A stretch of 64,000 nucleotides of DNA from Steromphala cineraria (Eukaryota > Mollusca > Gastropoda > Trochida > Trochidae). The stretch spans positions 74,715,060 to 74,779,059 of the forward strand of contig OU744721.1 of the NCBI GenBank assembly GCA_916613615.1. Direction: 5' to 3'. The notes below the pieces were generated by a model. It made no database searches, was not told the DNA's origin, and saw nothing but the letters and a program-made list of their open reading frames with translations. This document shows, one piece after another, positions 61,125 through 64,000 of the stretch (position 1 is the stretch's first letter; each line of letters starts with the position of its first letter). A program made the translations under genes and the position numbers.

Positions 61125-61975
61125 AGGTCTTCAAGACAAAGTCTGGAAGACCTATTGTTTTTATCCGATTTCTTCAAGTTCTTATTATTATTATTTATAC
61201 TTTTTTGTGGATGAGCCACAGCCCAAACGGCTGCTCCAAATTCACCCAAACTTGGCATGCTGATAGCCCTTACCCTGGAATCGACATGCGAAGCTTTTGG
61301 GCAAAATCGACTCGTACATTAAAGGTCCAGTTCGAATCCAAAATCGAAAATTTAACATTGATTTTTTTTTCAAAATGCACTTAGAGACCCAATGTTTTTT
61401 TTAAAAGAAGCGCAATGAAAAATAATGAAAAAAAGGAAATCATGGCAAATTCGTAGGTCACGTGCTTCGGCCGCCATCTTGCTTTTAGTGCAATTTTCAT
61501 CGTTTCCGACCCCACCCACCTTTGACAATCTTCTCCTCTGAAGATACTTGCACTAATGAGCTGAAATTCATACTGAATGTAGCTGAAGTATCGTAGAGTT
61601 CAATTCGTAAAGTTGTAAGACCTAACCTTAATACTTTTTGTGCTGTGACCTTTCAAAGTTGACCAAAATCGCAAAATCGCAAACTTCAAAGGCAGATATC
61701 TCAACAACCAGAAAATAGAACTTAATGATTTTTGCATGACAGTTAGACATGGGCAAGGTCTTTCAGATAAAAGAATAAAATCGCTCGCGAACAGTCATTT
61801 CCGGTCAGGAGCAAAGGTCAAACTTTGCATTTTCAAAAGTGGTGTTTTGCTGGGTATCTTTGAACCCTCTTTAACAAACATTCATGTGAAGGTTAAACAT
61901 GCATGTGAAGGTCAAACAGTATGTGAAGGTCAAACAGGAATCTTGAAGACCTAAGTACTGCCACGGCAGTCCTAG
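61125..61975 (+). mobile_element. Complete short element with an altered 3' palindrome
   Basis: 851 bp, left hairpin with GTCTGG. The right palindrome reads ACTGCCACGGCAGT: one change in the central CG breaks perfect symmetry but leaves the outer stem. Confidence 0.8.
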
Positions 61976-61986
61976 TTATTATTATT

Positions 61987-62051
61987 AGGTCTTCAAGACA
62001 AAGTCGTGAAGACCTATTGTTATTACACTTATTCTTCAAGTTCTTATTATT
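61987..62051 (+). mobile_element. Orphaned left arm (TTACACTTATTC type)
   Basis: Predicted body is 62904-63701, which has the matching TTCACCC / AAAGTTCCAG features. This is one of the clearest confirmations of the nesting model. Confidence 0.8.
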
Positions 62052-62903
62052 AGGTCTTCAAGACAAAGTCGTGAAGACCTATTGTTTTTATCCGATTTCT
62101 TATTATTATTATTATTATTATTTGTACAATTTTTGTGTGGGATCTACAGCTCAAACCGCTTGTTCAAATTCGCCCAAACTTGACATGCAGGTACCCCTTA
62201 CCCTGGAATCGATAAACTAAGCTTTTGGGCAAAATCGGCTCGTACATTAAAGGTCCAGTTCGAATCCAAAGTCGAAAATTTAACATTGATTTTTTTTTCA
62301 AAATGCACTTAGCGACTTGAAATTTTTTTTAAAAGAAGCGCAATGAAAAATAATGAAAAAAAGGAAATCAGGACAAATTCGTAGGTCACGTGGTTTGTCC
62401 GCCATCTTGCTTTCAGTGTATTTTCGACCGTTTCCGACCCCACCCGCATTTAAAAGCCTACTCCTCTGAAGATACTTGCACTAGAGAGCTGAAATTTATA
62501 CTGAATATAGCTGAAGTATTGTACAAAAAAGCGATGTCGATTTATGGTGCTAACATTAATACTTTTTGTGCTGTGACCTTTCAAAGTTGACAAAAATCGA
62601 AAAATCGTCAACTTCAAGGGCAGATAACTCAAAAACCAGACCTTAGAACTTAATGATTTTTGCATGAGACTTAGACATTTGCAAGGTCTATAAGATTAAA
62701 GAATAAAATCGCTCGCGAACAGTCACTTCCGGTCAGGAGGAAGGGTCAAACTTTGCATATTAAAAAGTGATGTTTTGGTCAGTATGGTTTAAACCTCTTT
62801 ACAAAACATGCATGTGAAGGTCAAACATGCATGTGAAGGTCAAACAGTATGTCAAGGTCAAACAGGAATCTTGAAGACCTAAGTACTGCCGCGGCAGTCC
62901 TAG
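62052..62903 (+). mobile_element. Complete short element, mosaic, inserted inside the 61987/62904 copy
   Basis: The front begins GTGTGGGATCTACAG. The middle is shared with 55731-56585 (AAAAGCCTACTCC, AAAAAAGCGATGTCG). The end is the standard short form. Confidence 0.8.
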
Positions 62904-63701
62904 TTATTATTATTATTATTTGTACAATTTTTGTGAGAGATCTACAGCTCAAACCGCTTGTTCAAATTCACCCAAACTTGACATGCAGGTACCCCTTACC
63001 CTGGAATCGATAAACTAAGCTTTTGGGCAAAATCGGCTCGTACATTAAAGTTCCAGTTCGAATCCAAAGTCGAAAATTTAACATTGATTTTTTTTTCAAA
63101 ATGCACTTAGAGACTTGAATTTTTTTTTAAAAGAAGCGCAATGAAAAATAATGAAAAAAAGGAAATCAGGACAAATTCGTAGGTCACCTGCTTTGGCCGC
63201 CATCTTGCTTTTAGTGCATTTTCGACCTTTTCCGACCCCACCCGCCTTTGACAATCTTCTTCTCTGAAGATACTTGCACTACAGAGCTGTTATTCATACT
63301 GAATGTAGCTGAAGCATTGTAGTTTAAAATCTTTTCTTTTAAAGTACTTAACTACAATACTTTTTGTGCTGTGACCTTTCAAAGTTGACCAAAATCTCAA
63401 AATCGCAAACTTCAAGGGCAGATAACTAAAAAACCAGACCTTAGAACTTAATGATTTTTGCATGACAGTTGGACATGAGCAAGGTCTTCAAGATAAAAGA
63501 ATAAAATCGCTCGCGAACAGTCATTTCCGGTCAGGAGGAAGGGTCAAATTTTGCATATGGAAAAGTGGTGTTTTGCTGAGTATGTTTGAACCCTCTTTAA
63601 CAAACATTCATGTGAAGGTCAAACATGCATGTGAAGGTCAAACAGTATGTGAAGGTCAAACAGGAATCTTGAAGACCTAAGTACTGCCGCGGCAGTCCTA
63701 G
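62904..63701 (+). mobile_element. Left-less body and right arm (TTCACCC subtype)
   Basis: Same subtype as 49395 and 58259, including GACAGTTGGACATGAGC. Its left arm is at 61987. Confidence 0.8.
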
Positions 63702-63703
63702 TT

Positions 63704-64000
63704 AGGTCTTCAAGACAAAGTCGTGAAGACCTATTGTTTTTATCCGATTTCTTCAAGTTCTTTTTTTTCTTCTATTATTATTATTTGTACTTTTTTTGTG
63801 ACTCAACTGCAGCCCAAACGGCTGCTCCGAATTGGACAAAACTTTGCATGCAGATACCCCTTACCCTGGAATAGACATGCTAAGCTTTTGGGCAAAATCG
63901 GTTCATTCATTAAGGGTCCAGTTCGAATCCAAAATCGAAAATTTAACATTGATTTTTTTTTCAAAATAAACTTAGAGACTCAATTTTTTTTTTAAAACAT
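63704..64000 (+). mobile_element. Helentron-like element cut by the window end
   Basis: Left hairpin, TTCAAGTTC, T run, ATT tract and the GACTCAACTGCAG body seen in 37555. The right end lies beyond the window. Confidence 0.8.

Noticed and set aside
29904..64000. 72-codon plus-strand frames (MTVRHEQGLQDKRIK...) recurring in many copies
   Set aside because: They run through the 3' direct repeats and into the inverted repeat at the end. They recur because the DNA is copied, and there is no sign of coding constraint.
17435..64000. CRISPR-like array (regular repeats with spacers)
   Set aside because: The repeats are 0.8-1.9 kb transposons with defined ends, in an animal-type genome. There are no short repeats with unique spacers and no cas genes.
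17435..64000. Classic terminal-inverted-repeat DNA transposon
   Set aside because: The inverted repeats are asymmetric, because the right copy lies inboard of the terminal palindrome. No target duplication beyond ambiguous T residues was seen.

Overview
The window looks like intergenic, repeat-rich DNA from an animal nuclear genome. It is AT-rich, has no operons or dense coding, and contains two broken LINEs of metazoan type, a TTAA-flanked MITE and a very large cluster of short non-autonomous transposons. One LINE carries a 2A-like ribosome-skipping peptide, known from non-LTR elements of marine invertebrates such as sea urchins, amphioxus and molluscs. The phrase GGGCAGATAACTC, common in mollusc repeats, recurs here. 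A marine invertebrate, perhaps a mollusc, is my inference and not proven. I see no intact host gene.

Layout. 1-3632: AT-rich, nothing recognisable. 3633-5520 (minus): LINE remnant with ORF1 start, 2A motif, a large internal deletion, RT C-terminal fragments and a (TTC)n tail. 5521-11092: nothing recognisable. 11093-11461: MITE. 11462-16269: nothing recognisable. 16270-17434 (plus): rearranged CR1/L2-like LINE end with an AT/ATT-rich tail. 17435-64000: about 46.5 kb made almost entirely of one transposon superfamily.

The transposon has a left end, AGGTCTTCAAGAC, folded as a hairpin. An (ATT)n microsatellite follows about 50-60 bp in, then a non-coding body. Near the right end are AGGTCAAAC direct repeats and an inverted copy of the left end (TCTTGAAGACCT). 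The right end is a 14-nt palindrome followed by CCTAG and TT. This matches the asymmetric-inverted-repeat plan of Helentron/Helitron2-type rolling-circle transposons (HINE-like non-autonomous copies). I count 37 left ends and 37 right ends, all in the same orientation.

Two processes built the block. First, 17494-29901 is a nine-unit head-to-tail array with an exact 1177-bp period. Its units are joined through a palindromic left/right fusion that lacks the 3' hairpin, and one unit is interrupted by a cleanly inserted element of a second family. Second, most of 29904-64000 is a Russian-doll nest. New copies landed in the (ATT)n tract just inside the left end of older copies, leaving stacked left arms on one side and left-less bodies on the other. 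Treated as brackets, the ends balance except for one orphan right arm and the copy cut by the window edge, and sequence subtypes agree with most of the predicted pairs. A 1873-bp tandem duplication and mosaic bodies show later recombination. The short ORFs inside the repeats are most likely non-coding.
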